Shown here: positions 24,842-32,436 of the stretch, one piece after another
Position numbering within the stretch: position 1 is the first letter of the stretch
Layout of the letters: each line of letters begins with the position of its first letter
From: Akkermansia sp.
GTDB lineage: Bacteria > Verrucomicrobiota > Verrucomicrobiia > Verrucomicrobiales > Akkermansiaceae
Reading direction: 5' to 3'
NCBI GenBank assembly: GCA_017435505.1
Contig: JAFSEZ010000011.1
Coordinates: 1-33,441 of the forward strand
Length of the DNA stretch: 33,441 nucleotides
The notes under the pieces: model-generated
The model's input: the letters and a program-made list of their open reading frames with translations, nothing else
Databases searched by the model: none
Told to the model about the DNA's origin: nothing
Translations under genes and position numbers: made by a program

Positions 24842-26521
24842 TTATTTCTTACTCCCATGTGATGGAATCTTCATCGATTTGGGAAGATTATGTTCCACTT
24901 CATGTACATCCCCATTGATGAAATCACCGATATCCAATGGAACTTCACTTTCAATCCCGCATAGTTTCAATATCATTGCGTAAATCTGCCCATGCACTAG
25001 CAGCTTGTCTTTGACAGATTTTATATCTTTTACCAATTCGGGATGCCTCCGTCCATATTCATCAGAAAACCACATAAAAGAGGCAACGTGACGAAGTAGC
25101 TCAATTTCATTGTCGCCATGCATGAATTTGTTATCCTCTCCCAGAGATTGTCCGTGATCAGATACATAAAGCAAAATTGCATTTTTGTCGCGAAGTCCCT
25201 CCATTAATCGGTTGCAAAAAGCATCTATGCTGATGATGCAATTATCATAATCGTTGATAAGGAGCTCCCGCATGTTTGAAGGCTTAGGTGCAACCCAATC
25301 AATATTGCATGGGAAATATGTATCGTATTGATCTTCGTTGATATACGGATAATGCCCAGTCCCATTTTCTATGACAATCATCTGTTTGTTGGCACTTCTT
25401 TCCGGTAGCTCCTTAAGTATCTTATTTGCGACAGTTATGATGGGAAGGCGGCATACTGTGCACGATTCCATGTAGCGCCCAAAAATATCATAAAATAGAC
25501 GCGAATCCGTGATATTTTCCGTATCTTCCGAGTACAAATTATTCACAAACCCGTGTTTTTTCAAGATTCCGGCAAAGGATGTTCGCAACGTGGGTTGCTT
25601 GTCATTCACTAACCCTGCAAAGAGCCCTTTTACGCTTTGATGAGTGGTTGCAGCAAAGGAGTACATCTTTGTGAAAAAGCACACGTTCGGATTTGCCGTG
25701 CAAAGAGGCATGGTGTTTCTGCTATATCCACCGGCAGGGACGTGATCCCCTCGGACGCTTTCCCCAACCACCAACACGATAATCAACTGTTCATCTTCCC
25801 ACAATTCTTTCGATGCGTAACGTTCGGCTTCATGTATCGGGAGTTCTTTACAATACTCTTTTATCCCATCGTGAACGGCTTTTATGTTGCTGTATGGAAG
25901 TCGCCATCTATTATACACAACATCAGGGTGAACGGCAGCGCCCCCCATAAACCATTCCCTATTGTTACGCATAGTTTTATCCATCAACTTCAGGAAAAGA
26001 CCATGCCTCGAGGTAACTGCGAAAGGAGGTAGTTCATATAAGCCAATCCACAGCAACGCAACAGCTAGTATGTGAGCCGTTCGCTTTAATGATATTGACT
26101 TCCATTTAAAACAGAATACTGCAGCTGTGTATATTCCGGGGATCGCAATCAAATAGCCGGCAAACGCAAGATAGAGAGAGTAATTCAGAAAGCCTTCCAA
26201 CTCATGTCTGTTGGTCGTCAGTGCAGCGTTAACAAGTTCAAAGCCAACGGAGTAACCAAACACTTTATATGCATAGAAGCAGATGGCTGCGAACATTGTG
26301 AATACCAAATAGACCAATAGGCCAACGTATTTGAGGCGAACGCAAACAAACAATAGACCGGCAGCCAGCATACACCCGTAAATTTGCCTTAGCGGTAATA
26401 TCCATGGCTGATAATCAAAGAAAAAAGGATCAAAAACTAAGCAAAAAACATATGATGTTACCAGTAATACCACGCCCCGCAGAATCAAACGTCTTTTTTC
26501 TGCATCTAGATTAACATTCAT
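24842..26521 (-). CDS. Phosphoethanolamine transferase, EptA/sulfatase-like family
   Basis: Enzymes of this family move phosphoethanolamine from phosphatidylethanolamine to lipid A or other glycans in the periplasm, which lowers surface charge and can give polymyxin resistance. The 559-residue product has about five N-terminal membrane helices (residues 10-165), with the family segment NAALTTNRHELEGF (98-111), then a periplasmic sulfatase-like domain. VVGESVRGDH (251-260) and GGYSRNTMPL hold the zinc-ligand Glu254 and the acceptor Thr270. SDHGQSLGED has Asp455 and His456, followed by MHG with His468. All catalytic residues are present. Base composition is clearly more AT-rich than the neighbours, and the segment is flanked by 55-bp repeats, so recent acquisition is likely. 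The acceptor molecule is not predictable. Confidence 0.88.
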   Translation of the reverse strand: MNVNLDAEKRRLILRGVVLLVTSYVFCLVFDPFFFDYQPWILPLRQIYGCMLAAGLLFVCVRLKYVGLLVYLVFTMFAAICFYAYKVFGYSVGFELVNAALTTNRHELEGFLNYSLYLAFAGYLIAIPGIYTAAVFCFKWKSISLKRTAHILAVALLWIGLYELPPFAVTSRHGLFLKLMDKTMRNNREWFMGGAAVHPDVVYNRWRLPYSNIKAVHDGIKEYCKELPIHEAERYASKELWEDEQLIIVLVVGESVRGDHVPAGGYSRNTMPLCTANPNVCFFTKMYSFAATTHQSVKGLFAGLVNDKQPTLRTSFAGILKKHGFVNNLYSEDTENITDSRLFYDIFGRYMESCTVCRLPIITVANKILKELPERSANKQMIVIENGTGHYPYINEDQYDTYFPCNIDWVAPKPSNMRELLINDYDNCIISIDAFCNRLMEGLRDKNAILLYVSDHGQSLGEDNKFMHGDNEIELLRHVASFMWFSDEYGRRHPELVKDIKSVKDKLLVHGQIYAMILKLCGIESEVPLDIGDFINGDVHEVEHNLPKSMKIPSHGSKK

Positions 26522-27205
26522 GCCTATATTTCAATTGTTTTCATTCTCTTGCGTTGAGTGAGCTACACGATTCCTGATATAAGGAGCGGTTAATCTGAGC
26601 ATAGCGTCTGCAACGCTCTGGAAACCATACATCTCCGAGAACATCACGATACGGTTGCAACGCATTACTCGTTTGTATTGTCTACTTGCGTTGACCAGTC
26701 TCTAACCACACGAATCCTACCATGATTTGTATACTCCGTCAACGCCAAATTTGCCCATGCTACTTACCCGGGCCTGTTCCAGATTTGCTGGTGTTTATTT
26801 CTGTTTTTGACCATTTCAATGAAGTTAAGTCATTGAATGTCAAGCTAAGAATCCTCGGTGTCATAAAAAATGCATTTGTGTAAATTTATAAACACTCTAA
26901 AACAGAGTTAAGAGGACTTGTTCATAAATAGATGTAAGCATCCTTCTATACATTCATTCTTTACGAGTTATAGAAATTCGTTACTTCTTAGCCATCCTTA
27001 CCCTATAGCCCCGAGAATGCTCTATTTTTCCAATTTTTACCAACAGATTTGAAACAGACCCCTTACCCCATACATAGCTCGGATTGCACCAACATTAAAA
27101 GCACTAGATTAATTCTAAAAATGGGCATTCTAAAATTGAGCAATTATGAGGTAATATGGTTGAAAACGGCAAAGCGAGCTCCTGACAGATGGGGGCATGC
27201 TTTAC
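26522..27205. other. AT-rich non-coding part of the inserted segment
   Basis: These 684 bases hold no credible gene. They are much richer in A and T than the flanks and contain stop codons in all frames, with only short open stretches. I see no terminal inverted repeats, no tRNA and no integrase remnant. It may carry the promoter of the transferase gene, though no clear -35/-10 pair stands out. Confidence 0.6.
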
Positions 27206-27984
27206 CGCAGCTCTTGCAGGCGGCGCAGCAATTCCGGGGGCAGCGCCGCGCGGTCTTCCGGGGTGTTGAGTGGATACTTTTTCAGCAACTGCCCGGTGGG
27301 GTCGTACACCTCCAGCGTGAGCAGGTTGCTGGCACCATGCAGTACCAGTGTGCCGGCATCATCATGGAATTGCAGGTAAGCCTCGCAGGCTCGCCCGGTC
27401 ATCCATCCGTGGCGGTGAGCTTGGGCATCGCGCGCCAAATTGCGCAGCTGTTGCAGCTGGTTGCTTACTTGCTGTGGATTGAAATCGTGGGTGATCGAGG
27501 ATAAATTGTGGCGTATTTCGCGTTTGAGATCTCTCATTTGCTCCAGCATCTCAGGGGTGATGTTGAGCAGCTTCACCATGCGGTCGCCGTGTTCCTTGTA
27601 GCCGGGGTCGGTGGGTGGGGTTGTAGGGGTGGTTTTGCGCAGCTTGCGGGCGGCAAGAGTGACCATAGCTTCTGCGCTTTTCTTCCCCCGTACATAGAGT
27701 ATGGGTATACTGTCTCCCGGTTTGTGTGCGTGAATGGCTGCCAGCAAATCGCTTCGGGTGCGGATTGTTTTGCCATCCACAGCCAGCAGTACATCCCCCG
27801 CTTGCAGTCCGCTCTGCTCGGCGGGACTGCCCGGGGCAACTGCCGCTACTTCTAAGCCTTGGGGCGCCGGTTCGTCGGATGGCACAACCCCAAACACGGC
27901 ACGCCCCGTAGCCGGAGCTGCCAGCGCACCGGCTGACCACAAGCAAGCCCCCCCCACAAGGAAGATGTTCCAAAGTCTGCGCAT
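27202..27984 (-). CDS. Secreted PDZ-domain protein, third gene of a sigma factor operon
   Basis: The 260-residue product has a signal peptide (residues 1-22, ending ALAA) and one PDZ domain (about 30-110: AVFGVVPSDEP, GLEVAAVAPGSPAEQSGLQAGD, then LLAVDGKTI). This kind of domain in HtrA/DegP-type or site-2 protease partners binds C-termini of exported proteins. No protease domain is present. The remainder (110-260) has a helical part and a beta-like end (AGTLVLHGASNLLTLEVYDP) and I do not recognise it. It follows the putative anti-sigma gene with a one-base overlap, so it may sense envelope state for that pathway. Its 3' end is the site of the 55-bp duplication and was rebuilt with a synonymous last codon. 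Confidence 0.8.
   Translation of the reverse strand: MRRLWNIFLVGGACLWSAGALAAPATGRAVFGVVPSDEPAPQGLEVAAVAPGSPAEQSGLQAGDVLLAVDGKTIRTRSDLLAAIHAHKPGDSIPILYVRGKKSAEAMVTLAARKLRKTTPTTPPTDPGYKEHGDRMVKLLNITPEMLEQMRDLKREIRHNLSSITHDFNPQQVSNQLQQLRNLARDAQAHRHGWMTGRACEAYLQFHDDAGTLVLHGASNLLTLEVYDPTGQLLKKYPLNTPEDRAALPPELLRRLQELR
27206..27260. repeat. 55-bp direct repeat, right copy (PDZ gene 3' end)
   Basis: Identical to 24714-24768 and in the same orientation, 2492 bp away. It encodes the last residues of the PDZ protein (LPPELLRRLQEL region). Left of it the sequence changes at once to the AT-rich segment, marking the insertion edge. Confidence 0.9.
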
Positions 27985-28517
27985 CAGATTACCTCTCCTT
28001 TCACACTCACAATCGTTTTGTTGGGAACACGGATAACCAGCGTTGTGTCATCCTCGCCGGATAGCACAAATGAATCTTCATACATCACCTCGTACTCCCG
28101 CACCGGGTTGCCGTCTGCCGCCCATTGCACGGTTTCTCCGCCCGTGCGTTCCAGTACGCTGCGGCGTGCCAGCCCTTGGGCTTCTGCACCACCCAGCATT
28201 CCTTGCAGCGTGGTTGCTATGCCGAATACACCCATGAGAGCCACACAAGCCACCGCCGCCATGCGGCCCCATGAATGGCGAGAGTATGGGCGATACACAG
28301 CGCTACGCTGCGCTTGCTGCATGCGGGCAAGGCAGTTGTTGCGCAGCGCGTTGGGCAGGGGGCGTGGTTTCAGGCGCACCAGCATACACTCCACATCCAA
28401 ATCCTCGCGGGCTTCCTGTCCGGCTTCCTCCATGGCGTGGAGCATGCGGTCGCGCAAGTTGGCGGGTAGGGGCGTAGGCATCAATCCGGTGATAGAATCT
28501 GTGGGGGAATCTGTCAT
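27984..28517 (-). CDS. Putative single-span membrane anti-sigma-like protein
   Basis: I do not recognise a named family. The 177-residue product has a cytoplasm-type N-terminal half, one likely membrane helix (about residues 86-108, AAVACVALMGVFGIATTLQG) and a C-terminal part that would lie outside. The N-terminal half has two related segments, LMPTPLPANLRDRMLHAMEEA (in outline) and LKPRPLPNALRNNCLARMQQ, sharing L-x-P-x-PLP-x-x-LR. These may be interaction helices. It lies 6 nt after an ECF sigma gene and overlaps a PDZ gene by one base; membrane anti-sigma factors usually hold this place, so that role is inferred. The classical ZAS zinc motif is not seen. Confidence 0.65.
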   Translation of the reverse strand: MTDSPTDSITGLMPTPLPANLRDRMLHAMEEAGQEAREDLDVECMLVRLKPRPLPNALRNNCLARMQQAQRSAVYRPYSRHSWGRMAAVACVALMGVFGIATTLQGMLGGAEAQGLARRSVLERTGGETVQWAADGNPVREYEVMYEDSFVLSGEDDTTLVIRVPNKTIVSVKGEVI

Positions 28518-28523
28518 GGTCTG

Positions 28524-29120
28524 TTAATATGCTATGGGGTTCAGTTCCAGTTCTTCACGCATCTTTTTGAGTGCATAGCGGTAGCGCGAGCATACCGTGG
28601 GCATAGGCACTCCCGTGGTATCCGCAATCTGCTGGAAGGTGAGCCCATCCCATATCTTCAGGACAATCACCTCCGCAAACTCCGGCGGCAACTTGCGCAG
28701 CAGTTTTTCCACCTGCCGGCGCAAGTATTCATCATCTGCTCCGCAGCTCAGCCAAGGCGTTTCCTCGCACACGCCTTCGCCGCTGTCCTTGTGTGCCTCC
28801 GCATAGTTGCGGCGCACCTGGGCTCGGCGGCCGGCATCCATCGCGCGGTGGCGTATCGCTGTCAGGGCGTAGGCATACCACTGCCCCTCGCTTCCGCGGA
28901 AATCTCCGCTTTCCACCGCGCGCACCAGTTGCACCAGCGTTTCCTGCATCACATCCTCGGCGTCTGCTTCGGAGCGGGTCTGTTGGCGGGCATAGAGCAG
29001 CAAGCGCGAGCCGTGGTCATCCAGCCAGGATTCCCAGTTTATCTTGCCGCTTTCTGCGCAGATATAGCTCTTTTCGGCCGGCTGTTCCATACTCTCCGCA
29101 TATTCAGGCGTTTCCCCCAT
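28524..29120 (-). CDS. ECF-type RNA polymerase sigma factor
   Basis: The 198-residue product has sigma region 2 (about residues 35-105, LLLYARQQTRSEADAEDVMQ in outline and RAVESGDFRG, AYALTAIRHRAMD) and region 4 (about 133-190, KLPPEFAEVIVLKIWDGLTF, then QQIADTTGVPMPTVCSRYRY), with no region 3, which is the ECF pattern. A roughly 30-residue N-terminal extension precedes region 2. It should direct polymerase to a stress or envelope regulon, with the next gene as a possible anti-sigma. On the minus strand TAAGAT lies 8 nt before the ATG, but no convincing -35 box. The start at 29120 is the only plausible ATG ahead of region 2 apart from Met11. Confidence 0.9.
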   Translation of the reverse strand: MGETPEYAESMEQPAEKSYICAESGKINWESWLDDHGSRLLLYARQQTRSEADAEDVMQETLVQLVRAVESGDFRGSEGQWYAYALTAIRHRAMDAGRRAQVRRNYAEAHKDSGEGVCEETPWLSCGADDEYLRRQVEKLLRKLPPEFAEVIVLKIWDGLTFQQIADTTGVPMPTVCSRYRYALKKMREELELNPIAY

Positions 29121-29254
29121 GACTTTTTATCTTAGAATTGTTGGATTTTGAGAAACTCTCGCATTTATTCGTTCCTCTGCTAGTCTAATGGATACCTGCC
29201 GGGGAGTAAATCATAAAATGCTGTTGCCCTGCTATTCTAAGTTGATGGTGCATT

Positions 29255-29287
29255 AAAAAAAGGATGCCCGGGTTTCCCCGGGCATCC
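29255..29287 (-). terminator. Strong minus-strand terminator (hairpin B)
   Basis: GGATGCCCGGG (29262-29272) pairs perfectly with CCCGGGCATCC (29277-29287) with a 4-nt loop. Read on the minus strand, seven T follow (29261-29255). No coding region lies directly upstream of it on that strand, so it ends either read-through from the gene at 29741 or a non-coding RNA from 29290-29580. Confidence 0.8.
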
Positions 29288-29304
29288 CTCAACTTACTAC
29301 CTTA
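29285..29304. repeat. 20-nt repeat next to hairpin B
   Basis: This 20-nt stretch (core CTCAACTTACTACCTTA) is identical to 29613-29632, where it adjoins hairpin A in the same relative place and orientation. A third partial match, AACTTACTA, lies at 29521-29529. Confidence 0.9.
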
Positions 29305-29370
29305 AAAGTTAGAAATAGATGCCTAAAACATAGCGTAACACACTAACTATGCAGGCGTTATGACTTTCTG

Positions 29371-29495
29371 GTTGCAACGCGTTGCAACAGCCATTTGCAA
29401 TTTGCAACGCTTTTTCGTTGCGTTTCTGTGCGTGGAATAACAAAACGCTGCAAAGTCAATAGAAAATTTTGCAATTTTTTTGCAAATTTGCAACG
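29371..29495. promoter_or_regulatory. Cluster of seven TTGCAA sites with an 18-bp palindrome
   Basis: TTGCAA occurs at 29372, 29382, 29395, 29402, 29469, 29480 and 29488, seven times in 122 bp. The first two form the perfect palindrome GTTGCAACGCGTTGCAAC (29371-29388), and four copies extend to TTGCAACG or its complement. The arrangement resembles a binding array for one DNA-binding protein; no coding region overlaps it. Confidence 0.6.
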
Positions 29496-29583
29496 AAAAA
29501 CGCCCTAAAAACGCCTCAAAAACTTACTATCAAGAGAAAGTAAGGCGAGCCGAAAATGTAGCATAACGCATTGAGAATAAAGG

Positions 29584-29615
29584 AAAAGGACGGCTTGCAA
29601 AACTGCAAGCCGTCC
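29584..29615 (-). terminator. Minus-strand terminator (hairpin A) after the lpd operon
   Basis: GGACGGCTTGCA (29588-29599) pairs perfectly with TGCAAGCCGTCC (29604-29615) around loop AAAC. On the minus strand TTTTCCTTTATT follows. It lies about 125 nt beyond the stop of the gene at 29741 and probably ends the lpd transcript. Confidence 0.7.
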
Positions 29616-29632
29616 CTCAACTTACTACCTTA
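29613..29632. repeat. 20-nt repeat next to hairpin A
   Basis: Identical over 20 nt to 29285-29304. The two hairpins beside the copies have different stem sequences but the same build, so the pair looks like two members of a structured element family. Confidence 0.9.
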
Positions 29633-29740
29633 TGAAACTCAGTCTTTCCCTTGCTTGGGGAGGAATGCTCTCTCCTTCATTCCTGCGCCTCAGAATCGAC
29701 TGATAAGGATTAAACGCCGGGATGGAGAGAAGCGTTGAAA

Positions 29741-30505
29741 TTAATTTTCATTTTTTTTCCGATATTTTTCATCGGGTTCATCGGGGATGCCCACATTGTC
29801 GAAAAGCGGGCGGTAGGAAGGCAGCTTCCAATTAAGGTAAACGGCAATCATGCGGATGATGAAGACTGCTGCTACCCCTACGATGTAGGCATATTCGTAG
29901 GGAACATTGAGGAGCTCTTGCAGGATGATGAATGATGCACAGCCAACAAAGGAAGCTGTGGCGTAGATTTCACCGGGGCGAAAGACGTAGGGGACGTTGC
30001 CGGTGAGTACATCGCGCAGCACGCCACCGGCCACACCGGTACATACGCCCATGCAGATGGAAACCAGGTAGGGGCAACCCAGATAGTGAGCTTTGGCGGT
30101 TCCCAGCAGGCTGAAGAATGCCATGGAGAACGCATCTGCCACGCGGATGGTACCCACGGGCAGACGGTGCATGCGGGAGATGTAGAAGATGATGAGAGCT
30201 GTGATGATGGCAAAGTAGAGGAATTGCACATCATCTGCCCCCACCCAGTAGACAGACATGGGTTCTCCGTTGGGCTTGACGAGTCCGTTGAGCAGGATGT
30301 CGCGTACGGTGCCGCCACCCAGCGCTGCAATGGTGGCGCAGGTGACAATGCCGAACATGTCCATGCGCACGCGGCTGGAGGCGGTAGCACCGGCTATGGC
30401 TCCCACTACGGTGGCAAAAATGCAGCAAATGTAGAAAATCCAATGTTGGTCGAAGTTCTGCACGGCTTGCAGAGCCTCGGTCGCTGTTGTGGCAAGGGGG
30501 AACAT
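29741..30505 (-). CDS. TRIC/UPF0126-family membrane protein (YadS/YicG-like)
   Basis: The 254-residue product is an integral membrane protein with about seven helices. It has the two repeated signatures of the family: GGGTVRDILL in the first half and GVAGGVLRDVLTGNVPYVF in the second, each with the glycine-rich kink and RD pair. Prokaryotic members form trimeric cation channels related to animal TRIC channels. The C-terminus is charged (DEPDEKYRKKNEN). The ATG at 30505 is chosen over an upstream TTG at 30550, which would overlap the preceding gene by 28 nt. It is the last gene of the lpd transcript; a terminator lies downstream. Confidence 0.88.
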   Translation of the reverse strand: MFPLATTATEALQAVQNFDQHWIFYICCIFATVVGAIAGATASSRVRMDMFGIVTCATIAALGGGTVRDILLNGLVKPNGEPMSVYWVGADDVQFLYFAIITALIIFYISRMHRLPVGTIRVADAFSMAFFSLLGTAKAHYLGCPYLVSICMGVCTGVAGGVLRDVLTGNVPYVFRPGEIYATASFVGCASFIILQELLNVPYEYAYIVGVAAVFIIRMIAVYLNWKLPSYRPLFDNVGIPDEPDEKYRKKNEN

Positions 30506-30522
30506 GGAGAGAGCAGGGTGGC

Positions 30523-30876
30523 TTACTTGAGAGCTCGGGAGAGCAGCCAAAGGACAAGCAATACCAGCAGCACCGGCCAGAGCACACTGGCCAGCCCCAC
30601 CAGCAGCATGACGAAGACGATTGCCAGCGCCACAAAGATGATGAGGGTGCTCAGCGGAACATGCCGGCGCAGCATGGTCCAGAAACTCGGGTTGGCCTCA
30701 GCTTCTTCCTCTTTCCGTAAATCCATTTTGGACAAATGGCGCCAGGTGGAGGAATTTTCGCGCCGTACCCAGGTGTCTCCATCAATTTCACCCGTGGCGC
30801 GCAAGCGCACCAGGTCTTCCCCGCTCACGGGGCCGACCTTGCCTTGCGGTGTATCGTAAAAATACTTGCGTGCCAT
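30523..30876 (-). CDS. GYF_2 (DUF4339) domain small membrane protein
   Basis: The 117-residue product begins with a GYF_2-type domain (residues 4-50: YFYDTPQGKVGPVSGEDLVR, then IDGDTWVRRENSSTWRHLS), recognised by the Y/W...GP...L...G.I...T.VW.....W pattern. A charged linker and two closely spaced hydrophobic helices (about 77-115) follow. Domains of this kind are thought to bind peptides or membrane partners; the exact role is unknown. It lies 20 nt after lpd and 17 nt before the TRIC-like gene on the same strand, so the three are likely one operon. Confidence 0.8.
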   Translation of the reverse strand: MARKYFYDTPQGKVGPVSGEDLVRLRATGEIDGDTWVRRENSSTWRHLSKMDLRKEEEAEANPSFWTMLRRHVPLSTLIIFVALAIVFVMLLVGLASVLWPVLLVLLVLWLLSRALK

Positions 30877-30896
30877 GGGTGGGTGAGAATCAGCTC

Positions 30897-32282
30897 TTAG
30901 GCGTGAATGGCGCGGCCATCTGCGGCCAACACCGCTTCATGAATCGCCTCGGAGAGGGTGGGGTGGGCGTAGATCATGGCGTTCATGTCGGCATCCGTCA
31001 GCTCGCTGTTCATGGCCAGCTCCGGGGTGGCAATCATTTCCGTGGCAGTGTCTCCCACAATGTGTGCTCCCAAGAGCTCGCCGTGTTCCTTGCCGAAGAG
31101 CAGCTTTACAAAGCCTTCCGTCTCCCCGGTTGCCACAGCCTTGCCAATCGCCATGAAGGGGAATTTGCCTACGCGGTACTCTACGCCGGCTTCCCGGAGT
31201 TCGCGCTCGCGCTTGCCCACGCTGGCCACCTGTGGGTGGCAGTAGGTGCAGCCGGGTACGTGTACCGGGTGCAGGGGAGTGTGCTCGCTGTCGAACATGC
31301 CTTCCACGGCCTGTTCTGCCTCGTAACTGGCAGTGTGTGCCAGCATGATGCCGCCGATGCAGTCCCCCACGGCGTACACGCCGCTGATGTTGGTGCGGTA
31401 GCGCTCATCCACCTTGATGAAGCCGCGCTCGGTGAGCTCCAGCCCGTTGGCTTCCGGTACCACGGGCACTACGCCGATGGCCACCAGGCACACATCGGCG
31501 GTGATTTCCTGCACCTTGCCGTTTTTGGCGGTGATGGTGGCAGTCACGCTGTCGCCGTTGTCGCGCAGGCTATCCACCTTGGCACCGGCCATGCAGGTGA
31601 TGCCCTGCTTTTTGAAAGCGCGCTCCATAGCGGTGCACACTTCGTCATCCTCGTTGGGCAGGATGCGGGGCAGCGCCTCCACCAATGTTACCTTGGTGCC
31701 GAAGCAGTGGTACACGTAGGAGAGCTCGGTGCCGATGGCTCCGGAGCCAATCACAATCATGCTCTCCGGGCGCTGCGGCATCACCAATGCGTCTTTGCTG
31801 CCAATGATGGTCTTGCCGTTGAAGGGGAATGCGGGCACCTCGCGGGTGCGGGCTCCGGTAGCGATGAGAATGTTGGCTCCTTCCAGTAGGCTTACACTGC
31901 CATCGGCTGCGGTGACTTCCACCTTGCCGGAGGCCACGATGCGAGCCTCGCCCACCACGCTATCGACTTTGTTTTTCTTGAAGAGGAAAGAGATGCCGTT
32001 GGAGAGGCGCTCGCTGATTTGGCGGGAGCGGGCGATGACTGCGGGCCAATCCACGCTCAACTCTCCCACGCTGATGCCGTATTCTGCGGCCTTCTTGGCC
32101 ATGGTGTTGTATACCTCGCCATTTTTGAGCAATGCTTTGGTGGGAATGCAGCCCCAGTTCAGGCAGGTGCCACCCATGCGGTCGCGCTCTACACATACCA
32201 CGCGTTTGCCCAGCTGGGCTGCACGAATTGCACCTACATACCCCGCAGGGCCACCGCCTATCACAATCAAATCATAGCTCAT
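30897..32282 (-). CDS. lpdA: Dihydrolipoyl dehydrogenase (E3)
   Basis: E3 reoxidises dihydrolipoamide in the pyruvate and 2-oxoglutarate dehydrogenase complexes or the glycine cleavage system. The 461-residue product has the FAD-binding GGGPAGYVGAIRAAQLG (8-24), the redox disulfide GGTCLNWGCIPTKALL (39-54), the NAD-binding GSGAIGTELSYVY (about 177-189), YAVGDCIGG and the C-terminal HAHPTLSEAIHEAV with the catalytic His-Glu pair. Length is normal. No E1 or E2 gene is near. The ATG lies 6 nt after a TAGAAT box, so the transcript may start on the A of the ATG. Confidence 0.95.
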   Translation of the reverse strand: MSYDLIVIGGGPAGYVGAIRAAQLGKRVVCVERDRMGGTCLNWGCIPTKALLKNGEVYNTMAKKAAEYGISVGELSVDWPAVIARSRQISERLSNGISFLFKKNKVDSVVGEARIVASGKVEVTAADGSVSLLEGANILIATGARTREVPAFPFNGKTIIGSKDALVMPQRPESMIVIGSGAIGTELSYVYHCFGTKVTLVEALPRILPNEDDEVCTAMERAFKKQGITCMAGAKVDSLRDNGDSVTATITAKNGKVQEITADVCLVAIGVVPVVPEANGLELTERGFIKVDERYRTNISGVYAVGDCIGGIMLAHTASYEAEQAVEGMFDSEHTPLHPVHVPGCTYCHPQVASVGKRERELREAGVEYRVGKFPFMAIGKAVATGETEGFVKLLFGKEHGELLGAHIVGDTATEMIATPELAMNSELTDADMNAMIYAHPTLSEAIHEAVLAADGRAIHA

Positions 32283-32288
32283 GCCTAC

Positions 32289-32317
32289 ATTCTACTCCAC
32301 GCGCGCGTTACTGGCAA
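32289..32317 (-). promoter_or_regulatory. Predicted promoter of lpdA, leaderless arrangement
   Basis: Read on the minus strand: TTGCCA (32317-32312), a 17-nt spacer and TAGAAT (32294-32289), then six bases and the ATG. With the usual spacing transcription would begin at the A of the start codon. Confidence 0.65.
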
Positions 32318-32411
32318 TGCAAAAGCGCGCACTATGACAATTTGGAGACGAGAATTTTGCTTCGCCCTTCAGCGCGTACCTTTCCCCACCAAATGGTCAT
32401 TTTTGTGTTGT

Positions 32412-32436
32412 GTATCGCTTTTCAAATGCGATATAC
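32412..32436. promoter_or_regulatory. Inverted repeat site 1 upstream of the adhesin-like gene
   Basis: TATCGC (32413-32418) and GCGATA (32428-32433) flank TTTTCAAAT. Its complement contains ATCGCATTTGAAAAGCG (32432-32416), which matches site 2 (32595-32611) at 15 of 17 bases in opposite orientation. A protein-binding role is inferred. The rest of 32318-32640 shows no gene. Confidence 0.35.

Noticed and set aside
24658..24918. Possible small plus-strand gene of 86 codons
   Set aside because: It runs over the 55-bp repeat and into the 3' end of the transferase gene on the other strand; composition and sequence show no protein-like character.
24769..27205. Insertion sequence or transposon
   Set aside because: No transposase and no terminal inverted repeats were found, and the 55-bp flanking repeats are far longer than a target-site duplication. 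An integrase-type or recombination event fits better.
27049..27504. Plus-strand open frame of 151 codons over the insertion edge
   Set aside because: Its second half is the complement of the PDZ gene and the first half is AT-rich junk; no start signals or motifs.
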